Assembly: GCA_021833345.1 (NCBI GenBank)
Contig: JAKBFW010000014.1
Location: forward strand, 1 to 32,485
Length of the DNA stretch: 32,485 nucleotides
Source: Pseudomonadota bacterium
GTDB taxonomy: Bacteria > Actinomycetota > Actinomycetes > Actinomycetales > Cellulomonadaceae
Direction of reading: 5' to 3'
Shown: positions 9,963 through 20,092 of the stretch, piece after piece
Position numbering within the stretch: position 1 is the stretch's first letter
How the letters are laid out: each line of letters begins with the position of its first letter
Position numbers and translations under genes: made by a program
The notes under the pieces: model-generated
Database searches by the model: none
What the model was told of the DNA's origin: nothing
The model's input: the letters and a program-made list of their open reading frames with translations, nothing else

Positions 9963-10241
9963 ATGCCGCAGCGCACCGTTGCCGTCGCGTCCCGCGTCGG
10001 TCTCCACGCCCGTCCCGCCTCACTGTTCACCCAGGCCGTCGCCACGTCCGGGCACACCGTGACGATCGCCCGCGGTGACGGTCCCGCCGTCGACGCCTCG
10101 AGCATCCTGATGGTGATGACGCTGGGCGCCGGACACGGGGACCTGGTGACCGTGACCGTCGACGGTGCGGATGCGGAGCGCGTGCTCGGTGAGCTGGTCG
10201 GGCTCCTCGAGACGGACCTGGACGCACCCGAGGCGTCGTGA
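9963..10241 (+). CDS. ptsH: PTS phosphocarrier protein HPr
   Basis: SRVGLHARPASLFTQA (His15 motif), DASSILMVMTLGA (Ser46 region). Confidence 0.94.
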   Translation: MPQRTVAVASRVGLHARPASLFTQAVATSGHTVTIARGDGPAVDASSILMVMTLGAGHGDLVTVTVDGADAERVLGELVGLLETDLDAPEAS

Positions 10242-10363
10242 CGCCCGGACCCCGGACGCTCGGCTGACCGGGGTCGATCGGGGGGAGACGCCCGGCCGCC
10301 GGCGACGTGCGGTTCCGGGCGGCGTCGGGCGCCCTCCGGCCGTCACCGTCGTAGCCTCGTGTC

Positions 10364-12079
10364 ATGTCGCACGAGCACGGGCCGGACCCCCTGGACGAGA
10401 ACGCTCCGCACGGTGGGTCGGCAGAACCAGGCGGAGCCCCGCACGCCGAGCTGGTCGACCCCTGGACCGACCCGCTCGGGACCTACGTGCTGGAGCCGGA
10501 CGACCTCCGCTCGCTGCTCGCCCGCATCGTCGTGTCGCCCGGTGCGTCGACGCAGACCACCCACACCCCGTTCACGGGCGGGCCGCTCGCCGCGGTCCCG
10601 CTCTCGACCGTCGACGACGTCGCCCGTGCCGCCCGGCTCGCCCGCGTGGCTCAGCGCGGGTGGGCGGCGGTCGACCTCGCCGAGCGCGCCGCCGTTCTCC
10701 TGAGGTTCCACGACCTCGTGCTCCGGGACCAGTCGGACGTGCTCGACCTCGTGCAGCTCGAGAGCGGGAAGTCGCGACTGAGCGCCTTCGAGGAGGTGGC
10801 GGACGTCGCGATGGTCGCGCGGCACTTCGCCCGGAGCGGGGCCCGCTACCTCGCACCGCGGCGCACGCCGGGGTTCGCCCCGATCCTCACCTCGGTGCGG
10901 GTGCTGCGGCACCCGGTGGGCGTCGTCGGCGTGATCTCGCCGTGGAACTATCCGTTCACGCTGTCGATGGGAGACACCCTCCCGGCCCTGCTGGCGGGCA
11001 ACGCCGTGCTGCTGAAGCCGGACACGCAGACGGTGCTGACGGCCCTGTGGGGGGTCGAGCAGCTCGAGGCGGCCGGGCTGCCGGCCGGTGTCGTCCAGGT
11101 GGTCGTGGGTGACGGCCCGACGATCGGGAGCGCGGTCGTCGACCACGTGGACCATGTGTCCTTCACCGGCTCGACCGCGACCGGGCGTACCGTCGCTGCC
11201 CGTGCCGGTGAGCGGCTGATCAGCGCGAGCCTGGAGCTCGGGGGCAAGAACGCGATGTACGTCGCGGAGGACGTCGACGTCGAGACCGCGGCCGAGGGCG
11301 CCGTCCGGGCGTGCTTCTCGAGCACCGGGCAGCTGTGCGTCTCCGTCGAGCGGCTCTACGTGCACGAGGACGTCGCGGACGAGTTCGTGGACGCGTTCGT
11401 GCGCAGGACCCGGGCGCTGACTCTCGGCGCCGACCTCGACTACCGCGCCGACGTCGGGTCGCTGACATCCGCCGCCCAGCTCGCGACCGTGACGGACCAC
11501 GTGCTGGACGCCCGGTCGCACGGCGCTCGGGTGCTCGCCGGAGGGGTCCGTCGCCCCGACCTCGGGCCGCTCTTCTACGAGCCGACGGTGCTCGCCGACG
11601 TCTCACGCGAGGCGACCGTCTTCGCCCAGGAGACCTTCGGCCCGGTGGTGTCCGTGTACCGCGTGGCCTCCGACGACGAGGCCGTGGCCGCGATGAACGA
11701 GGGCGACCTCGGCCTCAACGCCAGCGTGTGGACGCGCGACGTGGCCCGCGGGCGACGGCTCGCCGCCCGGGTCGTCGCCGGCACGGTCAACGTGAACGAG
11801 GGGTACGCCGCGGCCTGGGCCTCCGTGGCGGCCCCCCAGGGCGGAGCCCGGGCGTCGGGCCTCGGTCACCGCCACGGCGCCGAGGGGATCTGGGCCACGA
11901 CACGCGCCCAGACGGTTGCGGTGCAGCGTGGTGTCCACGGCGTACCGGGCCTGCGGTCACTGGTTCCCGGGAACCCGACCGGCGTGGGGCTCGGTCGCCT
12001 GTACGCGCGCCCCGGTCAGCAGGTCGCGACCGTGTTCACCGCGGCGCTGCGCGTGATGAAGGCGGTGCGGCGCGCCTGA
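10364..12079 (+). CDS. Succinic semialdehyde dehydrogenase (aldehyde dehydrogenase superfamily, GabD2-like)
   Basis: VISPWNYPF, FTGSTATGRTVAARAG, SLELGGKNAMYVAEDVD, CFSSTGQLCVSVERLYVHE. Confidence 0.9.
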   Translation: MSHEHGPDPLDENAPHGGSAEPGGAPHAELVDPWTDPLGTYVLEPDDLRSLLARIVVSPGASTQTTHTPFTGGPLAAVPLSTVDDVARAARLARVAQRGWAAVDLAERAAVLLRFHDLVLRDQSDVLDLVQLESGKSRLSAFEEVADVAMVARHFARSGARYLAPRRTPGFAPILTSVRVLRHPVGVVGVISPWNYPFTLSMGDTLPALLAGNAVLLKPDTQTVLTALWGVEQLEAAGLPAGVVQVVVGDGPTIGSAVVDHVDHVSFTGSTATGRTVAARAGERLISASLELGGKNAMYVAEDVDVETAAEGAVRACFSSTGQLCVSVERLYVHEDVADEFVDAFVRRTRALTLGADLDYRADVGSLTSAAQLATVTDHVLDARSHGARVLAGGVRRPDLGPLFYEPTVLADVSREATVFAQETFGPVVSVYRVASDDEAVAAMNEGDLGLNASVWTRDVARGRRLAARVVAGTVNVNEGYAAAWASVAAPQGGARASGLGHRHGAEGIWATTRAQTVAVQRGVHGVPGLRSLVPGNPTGVGLGRLYARPGQQVATVFTAALRVMKAVRRA

Positions 12080-12128
12080 CCGCGTCCTCGCGGCGTGCGA
12101 CGGGGCTGGTGCACCTGCCGGACGACGG

Positions 12129-12160
12129 AGCCCGCACCGGCCGTGGGACCGGTGCGGGCT
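12129..12160. terminator. Terminator between convergent SSADH gene and ackA
   Basis: AGCCCGCACCGG-n8-CCGGTGCGGGCT perfect 12-bp stem. Confidence 0.8.
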
Positions 12161-12173
12161 CTGATCAGGCGTG

Positions 12174-13367
12174 TCAGGCGCTGACGGTCTCCACCGACTG
12201 GCGCGCGATCTCGAGCTCCTCGTTGGTCGGGACGACCATCACGGTCACCTCCGCACCGTCCGGCGAGATCACGGTCGGCTCCTTCTTCCGGCCTTCGTTG
12301 CGCGCGGGGTCGACGGCGATCCCGAGGCGCTCGAGGCCGGTCAGCGAACCGGCGCGCACGATGTCGTCGTTCTCCCCGATGCCCGCGGTGAAGGCGATCG
12401 CGTCGACGTGCCCGAGCTGGGCGTAGTAGCTGCCGACGTAGCCGCGGATCCGGTGGAAGTACACCTCGAGGGCCGTGCGGGCGGCCTCGTCGCCCCGTGC
12501 GACCGCGTCGTGCACGTCCCGCATGTCCGTGTACCCGGACAGCCCGAGCATCCCGGACCGACGGTTGAGGAGCTCGTCGAGCTCGTCGATCGACATGCCC
12601 GCCTCGCGGTGCAGGTGGAAGAGGACCGCCGGGTCGATGTCGCCCGAGCGGGTGCCCATCACGAGACCTTCGAGCGGCGTGAGCCCCATCGAGGTCTCGA
12701 CCGACTCGCCGCCGCGCACGGCCGTGGCCGATGCGCCGTTGCCGAGGTGCAGGACGATGACGTTGATCTCGCTCGGGTCCTTGCCGAGCAGCGCGGCCGT
12801 CTTGCGGGACACGTACAGGTGCGACGTGCCGTGCGCACCGTACCGGCGGATCGCGTACTGCGACGCGACCTCGCGGTCGATCGCGTAGGTGTAGGCCGCC
12901 GGGGGCAGCGTGTGGTGGAACGACGTGTCGAAGATCGCGACGTGCGGCACCCCCGGGAACGCGTGCCGGGCCGCCTTGATGCCCGAGACATGGGCCGGGT
13001 TGTGCAGCGGGGCGAGCGACGAGAGGGCGTCGATCTGGGCGAGGACCGTGTCGTCGATGACCGCCGGGCCCGCGAAGACGCTGCCACCCTGGACGACGCG
13101 GTGCCCGACGGCGGCGAGCAGCGACTCGTCGATGTGCGGGCCCTGCTCCTCGAACAGCGCGAGCACGAGCGCCATGCCCGCGTCGTGGTCGGCGACGTGC
13201 TGCTCGACGACGGTCGTGCCGTTCGGGCCCTCGTGCTTCACGCGACCGGTCTCGAGGCCGATGCGCTCGACGATCCCGGTGGCGAGGGCCTCCTCGGTGG
13301 CGACGTCGACGAGCTGGTACTTGATCGAGGACGAGCCGGAGTTGATGACCAGGACGAGAGAGTTCAC
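12174..13367 (-). CDS. ackA: Acetate kinase
   Basis: VNSLVLVINSGSSSIKYQLVD, FDTSFHHTLPPAAYTYAI, YGAHGTSHLYVS, HLGNGASATAV, FTAGIGEND; GTG start in GTGA overlap with pta stop. Confidence 0.95.
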   Translation of the reverse strand: MNSLVLVINSGSSSIKYQLVDVATEEALATGIVERIGLETGRVKHEGPNGTTVVEQHVADHDAGMALVLALFEEQGPHIDESLLAAVGHRVVQGGSVFAGPAVIDDTVLAQIDALSSLAPLHNPAHVSGIKAARHAFPGVPHVAIFDTSFHHTLPPAAYTYAIDREVASQYAIRRYGAHGTSHLYVSRKTAALLGKDPSEINVIVLHLGNGASATAVRGGESVETSMGLTPLEGLVMGTRSGDIDPAVLFHLHREAGMSIDELDELLNRRSGMLGLSGYTDMRDVHDAVARGDEAARTALEVYFHRIRGYVGSYYAQLGHVDAIAFTAGIGENDDIVRAGSLTGLERLGIAVDPARNEGRKKEPTVISPDGAEVTVMVVPTNEELEIARQSVETVSA

Positions 13368-15451
13368 TGCAGGCCTTCCGAGGTGGCTTCGCCCAGTGCC
13401 TGGGCCTGGATCGCCGTGATGGCGACAGTATTCACGATGTCCTGGACCAGGGCGCCGCGGGAGAGGTCGTTGACGGGCTTGCGGAGGCCCTGGAGCACGG
13501 GTCCGACGGCGATCGCACCGGCGCTGCGCTGCACGGCCTTGTAGGTGTTGTTGCCGGTGTTGAGGTCCGGGAAGATGAACACCGTCGCGCGGCCCGCGAC
13601 CGCGGAGTCGGGCATCTTCGTCTTCGCCACCGAGGCGTCGACGGCGGCGTCGTACTGGATCGGTCCCTCGACGCTCAGGTCGGGCCGACGCTCGCGCACC
13701 AGGGCGGTCGCGGCGCGCACCTTGTCCACGTCCGCGCCGGTGCCGGACTCGCCGGTCGAGTACGACAGCATCGCGATCCGCGGCTCGATGCCGAACTGCA
13801 CCGCCGTCGCCGCGGAGGAGATCGCGATGTCCGCGAGCTGCTCCGCGGTCGGGTCCGGGTTGACGGCGCAGTCGCCGTACACCAGGACGCGGTCCTCGAG
13901 GCACATGAGGAACACGCTCGAGACGATCGAGACGCCGGGGGACGTCTTGATGATCTCGAACGCCGGTCGGATGGTGTGCGCGGTCGTGTGCAGCGCGCCC
14001 GACACCATGCCGTCCGCCAGGCCGTCCTGGACCATCATCGTGCCGAAGTACGACACCGACGAGACGTACTCGCGAGCGCGCTCGACGGTCATGCCCTTGT
14101 GCTTGCGCAGCTCGGTGTACTCACGCGCGAAGCGCTCGTGCAGCTCGCCGGAGAGCGGGTCGATGACCTGCGCCTCGTCGATCTGCAGGCCGAGCTCGGC
14201 GGCGCGGGAGCGGATCGCCGTCTCGTTGCCGAGCAGGGTGATCGCGGCGACTCCGCGCTGGAGCAGGGTGCTCGCCGCGCGGAGGATCCGGTCGTCGTCG
14301 CCCTCGGGCAGCACGATGTGCTTGCGGTGGGAGCGCGCCTGGTCGAGCAGCGTGTACTCGAACATCAGCGGCGTCACGACGGCCGGACGGGGGACGTCGA
14401 TCGCCGAGAGGAGCCGACGGCCCTCGACGTGCTGCTCGAACAGCGCCAGGGCGCGGTCGATCTTGCGCTGCGACTCGCGTGACAACCGCCCACGGGCTCG
14501 TGACGCCGACGACGCGGTGCGGAACGTCCCCATGTCCGTGCGGATGATCGGGATGCGCGGGTTGAGGCTCTCGATCAGCCGGGCGACGCCCGGCGTCGGA
14601 TAGAAGCCGCCGTTGAGGATGATGCCGGCGAGGGACGGGAAACCCTCCGCGGTCTGCGCGGTGAGCAGGCCGAGGACGATGTCCGAGCGGTCACCCGGGG
14701 TGATGACGACCGCGCCGTCGTGCAGGCGGTCGAGCAGGTGCTCGAACGACATCGCGCCGACGAGGACGTCGACGACCTCACGCGAGAGCAGCGCCTCGTC
14801 GCCGACCACGAGCCGGCCGTTCACGGCGTCCATCAGCTGCCGCACCGTCGGGGCCATCAGCAGCGGGTCGTCCGGGATGGCCCAGGCGGGGAGCTGGCAC
14901 GTCGCGATCGCGGTGCGGATCGCGTCGAGGTCCGTCGACGTGCACCTGTTCGCGACGACGCCGATCACCTGGGCGTGGTTGACCGTCAGCTCGCCGATCG
15001 AGACCTCGGCGACCTGACGGACGGCGTCGGGGGTCCGGTTGTACCCGGACACGACGAGCAGCACGGGCGCGCCGAGGTTCGTGGCGATCCGGGCGTTGAA
15101 CGCGAGCTCCGTCGGGCCGGCGACGTCCGTGTAGTCCGTGCCGACGATCACGACGACGTCGCACTGGCGCTCGACCTCGTGGTAGCGCGTCAGGATCTCG
15201 GACAGCGCGGCCTCGGGGTCGGCGTGGACCTTCTCGTACGTCACGCCGACGCACTGCTCGTAGGGCAGGTCCACGCCGTCGTGCGCGAGCAGCAGCTCGA
15301 GCACGTAGTCGGGGGTGTCGGTCGACCGGGCGATCGGCCGGAACACCCCCACCCGCTGAACGGTGCGGGTCAGCAGGTCGACGACGCCGAGGGCGACGGT
15401 GGACTTTCCCGTGTCGCCCTCGGGTGAGGTGATGTAGATGCTCGTGGCCAC
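13364..15451 (-). CDS. pta: Phosphate acetyltransferase (long form with N-terminal P-loop/DRTGG-like region)
   Basis: MATSIYITSPEGDTGKSTVALGV N-term; C-terminal PTA domain with HIVLPEGDDDRILRAA, SYSTGESGTGADVDKV, FPDLNTGNNTYKAVQRSAGA. Confidence 0.95.
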   Translation of the reverse strand: MATSIYITSPEGDTGKSTVALGVVDLLTRTVQRVGVFRPIARSTDTPDYVLELLLAHDGVDLPYEQCVGVTYEKVHADPEAALSEILTRYHEVERQCDVVVIVGTDYTDVAGPTELAFNARIATNLGAPVLLVVSGYNRTPDAVRQVAEVSIGELTVNHAQVIGVVANRCTSTDLDAIRTAIATCQLPAWAIPDDPLLMAPTVRQLMDAVNGRLVVGDEALLSREVVDVLVGAMSFEHLLDRLHDGAVVITPGDRSDIVLGLLTAQTAEGFPSLAGIILNGGFYPTPGVARLIESLNPRIPIIRTDMGTFRTASSASRARGRLSRESQRKIDRALALFEQHVEGRRLLSAIDVPRPAVVTPLMFEYTLLDQARSHRKHIVLPEGDDDRILRAASTLLQRGVAAITLLGNETAIRSRAAELGLQIDEAQVIDPLSGELHERFAREYTELRKHKGMTVERAREYVSSVSYFGTMMVQDGLADGMVSGALHTTAHTIRPAFEIIKTSPGVSIVSSVFLMCLEDRVLVYGDCAVNPDPTAEQLADIAISSAATAVQFGIEPRIAMLSYSTGESGTGADVDKVRAATALVRERRPDLSVEGPIQYDAAVDASVAKTKMPDSAVAGRATVFIFPDLNTGNNTYKAVQRSAGAIAVGPVLQGLRKPVNDLSRGALVQDIVNTVAITAIQAQALGEATSEGLQ

Positions 15452-15508
15452 CGGGTGGACTTCCTTCTCGTGCGCGTCGGTCCGGCTGGTGCGCGGACCC
15501 TCGTCCCG

Positions 15509-15548
15509 CGTCGGGCGGTGCGTCGGTGTTCCGACGGACCGCCCGACG
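15509..15548 (-). promoter_or_regulatory. Intercistronic hairpin between xfp and pta
   Basis: CGTCGGGCGGT-g-CGTCGG-tgtt-CCGACG-g-ACCGCCCGACG: 17 bp with one G-G mismatch. Confidence 0.6.
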
Positions 15549-15581
15549 TCAGCTCTGCGGTGTCAGCTGTCGTGGCACCGA

Positions 15582-18065
15582 TCACTCATTGTCGCCACCG
15601 GTCGCGGCGGTCGCCGTCGCCGACGCACCGAGGGCGGGCACCGCTTCGACGGCCTCGGGCCAGACCCAGTCGCGAACCTCGGGGAGGTCCTCGCCGTGCG
15701 CACGGGTGTAGTCGCGGGCCCGGAGCCGCTCGTCGACCATCTTCTGGCGGAGGCCCGCCGCCTTCGAGCCGAGGGACGGCACGCGGTCGATCACGTCGAT
15801 GACCAGGTGGAACCGGTCGAGGTCGTTGAGCATGACCATGTCGAACGGGGTCGTCGTCGTGCCCTCCTCCTTGTACCCGCGGACGTGGATGTTCGCGTGA
15901 CCGGAGCGCCGGTAGGTGAGGCGGTGGATGAGCCACGGGTAGCCGTGGTAGGCGAAGATCACCGGCTTGTCGTCGGTGAAGAGCGTGTCGAAGTCCCGGT
16001 CGGACATGCCGTGCGGGTGCTCCTTCTCGTCCTGCAGCCGCATCAGGTCGATGACGTTGACGACGCGCACCTTGAGCTCCGGCAGGTGCTGACGGAGCAG
16101 GTCGGCGGCGGCGAGCGTCTCCAGGGTCGGGACGTCCCCGGCGCACCCGAGCACGACGTCCGGGTCCTCGCCCGCGACCTCGGTGCCGGCCCACTCCCAG
16201 ATCCCCAGGCCACGGGCGCAGTGCGCGACGGCCTGGTCCATGGTGAGGAAGTTGGGCGCCGGCTGCTTGCCGGAGACCACGACGTTGACGTACTGGCGGC
16301 TCCGCAGGCAGTGGTCGTAGGTCGTCAGCAGGGTGTTCGCGTCCGGCGGCAGGTAGACGCGGACGACCTCGGCCTTCTTGTTGACCACGTGGTCGATGAA
16401 CCCGGGGTCCTGGTGGCTGAAGCCGTTGTGGTCCTGGCGCCAGACGTGGCTCGAGAGCAGGTAGTTGAGCGACGCGATCGGACGGCGCCACGGGATCTCG
16501 CCGGTGACCTTGAGCCACTTGGCGTGCTGGTTGAACATCGAGTCGATGATGTGGATGAACGCCTCGTAGCAGTTGAACATGCCGTGGCGTCCGGTGAGCA
16601 GGTAGCCCTCGAGCCAGCCCTGGCACTGGTGCTCCGACAGCATCTCCATGACCCGGCCCGCGCGGGCGAGGTGGTCGTCGAGGTCGGTGGGAAGGTACTC
16701 GCCGCTCCACTGCTTGTCGGTGACGTCGAAGACGAGCTGGAGGCGGTTCGACGCGGTCTCGTCCGGGCCGAAGATCCGGAAGTTCTCCGGGTTGAGGCGG
16801 ATGACCTCGGCGAGCCACTGGCCGAGCACCTTGGTCGCCTCGCTGATCGACCCGCCCGGCACCGGGACGTCGACGGCGAAGTCGCGGAAGTCCGGGAGCC
16901 GGAGGTCGCGCATCAGCAGCCCGCCGTTGGCGTGCGGGTTGTCGCTCATGCGCAGGTGCTCGCGCGGGGCGAGGGCGGCGAGGTCCGGTCGCAGGGTGCC
17001 GTCCGCGGTGAACAGCTCCTCCGCGTGGTAGGACTCGAGCCATCCCTTGAGCACCTGCAGGTGCGCATCGGTGTCGCGCGCGCTCGCGAGCGGCACCTGG
17101 TGGGCGCGCCACGAGTCCTCGACCTGCTTGCCGTCGATCACCGGCGGGCAGGTCCAGCCCTTGGGGGTGCGGAAGATGATCATCGGCCACTGCGGGCGCT
17201 CGGTGTCGCCGGCGGCCGCGCGGGCCTTGATGTCGGCGATCTCGTCGAGCACGACGTCGAGCAGCTCGGCGAAGCGCCGGTGCACCGCCGCGTGGTCCTC
17301 GCCGTCGAAACCCCCGCTGAACAGGTGCGGCTTGTGGCCGTAGCCGCGCATGAGGTCGAGGAGCTCGCTCTCCGGGATGCGTGCGAGCACGGTCGGGTTG
17401 GCGATCTTGTAGCCGTTGAGATGCAGGATCGGCAGGACGACCCCGTCGTGGAGCGGGTTGACGAACTTGTTGGAGTGCCAGCTCGTGGCGAGCGGACCGG
17501 TCTCGGCCTCGCCGTCGCCGATGACGGCCGCGACGAGCAGGTCGGGGTTGTCGAAGGCCGCACCGTACGCGTGCGAGAGCGCATACCCGAGCTCGCCGCC
17601 CTCGTGGATCGAACCGGGCGTCTCCGGCGCGACGTGGCTGGGGATGCCCCCGGGGAACGAGAACTGGCGGAACAGCCGCCGCATGCCCTCGGCATCCGGC
17701 GTGATGTCGGTGTAGACCTCGGAGTACGTCCCGTCGAGGTACGCGTTCGCGACCAGGCCCGGACCGCCGTGCCCCGGGCCCGTGATGTAGATGGTCGACT
17801 GCGACCGCTCGACGATCGCCCGGTTGAGGTGGGCGTAGAGGAAGTTGAGTCCCGGGGTCGTGCCCCAGTGTCCGAGCAGCCGCGGCTTGACGTGGTCGCG
17901 CGTCAACGGCTCCCGCAGCAGCGGGTTGTCGAGCAGGTAGATCTGCCCGACGGAGAGGTAGTTCGCCGCGCGCCACCAGGCGTGGATCAGGTCGAGCGAC
18001 TCGTCGGACAGGGGGGTGGGGGGTCGGTGGACCCAGGTGGACTGCTCGTCGACCTCAGTGCTCAT
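15582..18065 (-). CDS. xfp: Xylulose-5-phosphate/fructose-6-phosphate phosphoketolase
   Basis: [89 protein letters not shown]. Confidence 0.97.
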   Translation of the reverse strand: MSTEVDEQSTWVHRPPTPLSDESLDLIHAWWRAANYLSVGQIYLLDNPLLREPLTRDHVKPRLLGHWGTTPGLNFLYAHLNRAIVERSQSTIYITGPGHGGPGLVANAYLDGTYSEVYTDITPDAEGMRRLFRQFSFPGGIPSHVAPETPGSIHEGGELGYALSHAYGAAFDNPDLLVAAVIGDGEAETGPLATSWHSNKFVNPLHDGVVLPILHLNGYKIANPTVLARIPESELLDLMRGYGHKPHLFSGGFDGEDHAAVHRRFAELLDVVLDEIADIKARAAAGDTERPQWPMIIFRTPKGWTCPPVIDGKQVEDSWRAHQVPLASARDTDAHLQVLKGWLESYHAEELFTADGTLRPDLAALAPREHLRMSDNPHANGGLLMRDLRLPDFRDFAVDVPVPGGSISEATKVLGQWLAEVIRLNPENFRIFGPDETASNRLQLVFDVTDKQWSGEYLPTDLDDHLARAGRVMEMLSEHQCQGWLEGYLLTGRHGMFNCYEAFIHIIDSMFNQHAKWLKVTGEIPWRRPIASLNYLLSSHVWRQDHNGFSHQDPGFIDHVVNKKAEVVRVYLPPDANTLLTTYDHCLRSRQYVNVVVSGKQPAPNFLTMDQAVAHCARGLGIWEWAGTEVAGEDPDVVLGCAGDVPTLETLAAADLLRQHLPELKVRVVNVIDLMRLQDEKEHPHGMSDRDFDTLFTDDKPVIFAYHGYPWLIHRLTYRRSGHANIHVRGYKEEGTTTTPFDMVMLNDLDRFHLVIDVIDRVPSLGSKAAGLRQKMVDERLRARDYTRAHGEDLPEVRDWVWPEAVEAVPALGASATATAATGGDNE

Positions 18066-18089
18066 CGCGTGTCTCCTGTGCTACCCGTG

Positions 18090-18111
18090 CTGCGACGCGG
18101 GTGCGTCGCAG
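18090..18111 (-). promoter_or_regulatory. Hairpin in predicted xfp 5' UTR
   Basis: CTGCGACGC-gggt-GCGTCGCAG 9-bp stem ~25 nt upstream of the xfp start. Confidence 0.45.
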
Positions 18112-18331
18112 GGTGTCGCTGCCGCGTCCCCGGTGACCGTGAAACGTCCCATGACTACTCTGCCGTGGGGGTCCACGGGGTCGCGGGGGACCTCTGACCC
18201 AGACCGGATCGCATCGGGGCCGCCGGGATGTGACGCACGTCCCATACAACCCCATCCGACCCGTGCGCGCCGAGGTGCGGACCGGCCGATCTCCGGACCG
18301 CCGGCGTCGTGCCGGCAGGTAGCGTTCTGAC

Positions 18332-19198
18332 GTGCCCCCTGAGTCCCCGGTCCCCGGTCCCGAGCCGGTCTGGCCCGCGCCGACCAGCTTCGCCCGCGCG
18401 GCGGTGCGGCCCCGGATGATCGCGCTGCTGCTCATCCTTCTGGCGGCGGCCGGGGTGTGCGGGCGGCTCGGGGTCTGGCAGCTCGACCGGGCCAAGGAGC
18501 GCGGCGCCCAGAACGCGCGCGCCGTCCAAGCTGCGCGGGAGTCGACGACGCCGGTGCCGCTCGGTGCGGTGCTCGCACCGCAGACCCGCTTCACGGCGGA
18601 GATGGTGGGTCGTCGGGTCGCCGTGGCCGGCGCCTTCGACGCCTCGGGGCAGCTGCTCGTGCGCGACCGCACGCGCGACGGTCGGACCGGTTTTCTCGTG
18701 CTGACCCCGCTGCGTGTCCAGGAGAGCGCGTCGACCGGCGCGTCGACGGACGCCGTGCTTCCGGTGGTGCGCGGATGGGTGCCGTCGGCGGACGTCGGTG
18801 CGACGGTGCTCGCGCCGCCCGTCGGCACCGTGCACGTCACGGGGTTCCTCCAGGCGTCCGAGGCAGCCGGGTCGATCGACGACGCCACGGCGCAGACCGA
18901 TGCGATCAGCTCGGCGCAGCTCGTGAACCGGTGGGGCGGGCCCATCTACTCGGGGTATCTCGTCGTGTCGCGGCTCGTGCCCGCCCAGAGCGCGGACGTG
19001 CTCGTGCTCCAGCCGCCGACGGTCCAGGGGGCCGGCCTCAACCTGCAGAACCTCGCCTACGCCGCCCAGTGGTGGATCTTCGGGGGCTTCGCGCTCTTCT
19101 TCTGGACCCGGATGGTCCGGGACGAGGCCGACGGGGTCCGCGGGCCGCGGAGGGCCGTGGACGCTACCGCGGATCGGGTCGGCGCCGGAGCGCCTTGA
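18332..19198 (+). CDS. SURF1-family cytochrome oxidase assembly protein
   Basis: RPRMIALLLILLAAAGVCGRLGVWQLDRAKER; VLTPLRV...VVRGWVPS; C-terminal TM helix; TAGCGT-n6-GTG. Confidence 0.88.
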   Translation: MPPESPVPGPEPVWPAPTSFARAAVRPRMIALLLILLAAAGVCGRLGVWQLDRAKERGAQNARAVQAARESTTPVPLGAVLAPQTRFTAEMVGRRVAVAGAFDASGQLLVRDRTRDGRTGFLVLTPLRVQESASTGASTDAVLPVVRGWVPSADVGATVLAPPVGTVHVTGFLQASEAAGSIDDATAQTDAISSAQLVNRWGGPIYSGYLVVSRLVPAQSADVLVLQPPTVQGAGLNLQNLAYAAQWWIFGGFALFFWTRMVRDEADGVRGPRRAVDATADRVGAGAP

Positions 19199-19592
19199 TC
19201 TCCTGCCGTCGGTGCTCCGCGCGCACGTGGCGCTCGCGTGACGCCCGGCTCGGTCGGGTCGGACGCCGCGGCGGGTCGGGCGGTGCGAGCGCGCTGGCGA
19301 GCAGGTCGACGAGTCGGGCCAGGGCCGCGTCGCGGTTGCGCAGCTGGGCCCGGTGCTCGGACGCCACGACGGTCACGACGCTGCCGACCCGTCTCGTGCG
19401 CAGACGCTCGAGCGCCCGGTCCCGCTGGGCCTCGTCCTGCCACGCGATCGCCTCGAGGTCGACGGACAGCTCGACGCGCGAGTCGGCGGTGTTGACCGAC
19501 TGACCGCCCGGTCCGCTCGACCGCGAGAACCGCCAGCTGAGCGCGCCGTCGGGGACGACGACTCCGGGGGGGATCACGAGCGTGCGGCGCAT
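19164..19592 (-). CDS. ArfB-like class I release-factor-domain peptidyl-tRNA hydrolase
   Basis: [26 protein letters not shown] (GGQ motif), basic C-terminus; ATG 19592. Confidence 0.88.
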   Translation of the reverse strand: MRRTLVIPPGVVVPDGALSWRFSRSSGPGGQSVNTADSRVELSVDLEAIAWQDEAQRDRALERLRTRRVGSVVTVVASEHRAQLRNRDAALARLVDLLASALAPPDPPRRPTRPSRASRERHVRAEHRRQEIKALRRRPDPR

Positions 19593-19735
19593 GGTCCCAG
19601 TCTCGCTGCCAGGGGCGTCAGCCGGCCCGTGCGAGCGCAGCCGGGTGCGGGCCCGACGGGTGCGTGGTGGACAATCGTGGTGCCGACCGCCGCGCCCGCG
19701 GCCGGTTCCGCGACCCGAGGACAGGACCCAGGACA

Positions 19736-20092
19736 GTGGCACAGACGAACCCCCAGGACAAGGCGCGCTCCGCTCTCGGCCGTTACCGCCTGATGGCATG
19801 GATCACCGGCTCGATGCTGCTGCTGCTGTGCCTCGAGGTCGTGCTCCACTACGTCGTCGGGATCAGCAAGGACCGGCTCGGCGTGTTCCAGTACGTGCCG
19901 TTCGCGCACGGCTGGATCTACGTCGTCTACCTCGCCGCGGTGCTCGACCTCTGGACGAAGATGCGCTGGACCTACGGGCGACTGGTCGCGATGGTCCTGG
20001 CCGGCGTCGTGCCGGTGATGTCGTTCGTGCTCGAGCGTCGGGTCCATGCGGATGCCGAGGCGGTCCTCGAGCCCGATACCCTTGCCGCGTGA
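19736..20092 (+). CDS. DUF3817 membrane protein
   Basis: [28 protein letters not shown]...[23 protein letters not shown]...[12 protein letters not shown]; start GTG 19736 preferred over 19664. Confidence 0.82.
   Translation: MAQTNPQDKARSALGRYRLMAWITGSMLLLLCLEVVLHYVVGISKDRLGVFQYVPFAHGWIYVVYLAAVLDLWTKMRWTYGRLVAMVLAGVVPVMSFVLERRVHADAEAVLEPDTLAA

Noticed and set aside
12174-13904. 576-aa ORF suggesting an AckA fusion
   Set aside because: N-terminal ~180 residues are out-of-frame pta sequence; AckA starts at GTG 13367.
15438-18197. 919-aa plus-strand ORF opposite xfp
   Set aside because: Antisense shadow of phosphoketolase; composition typical of GC-frame artefact.
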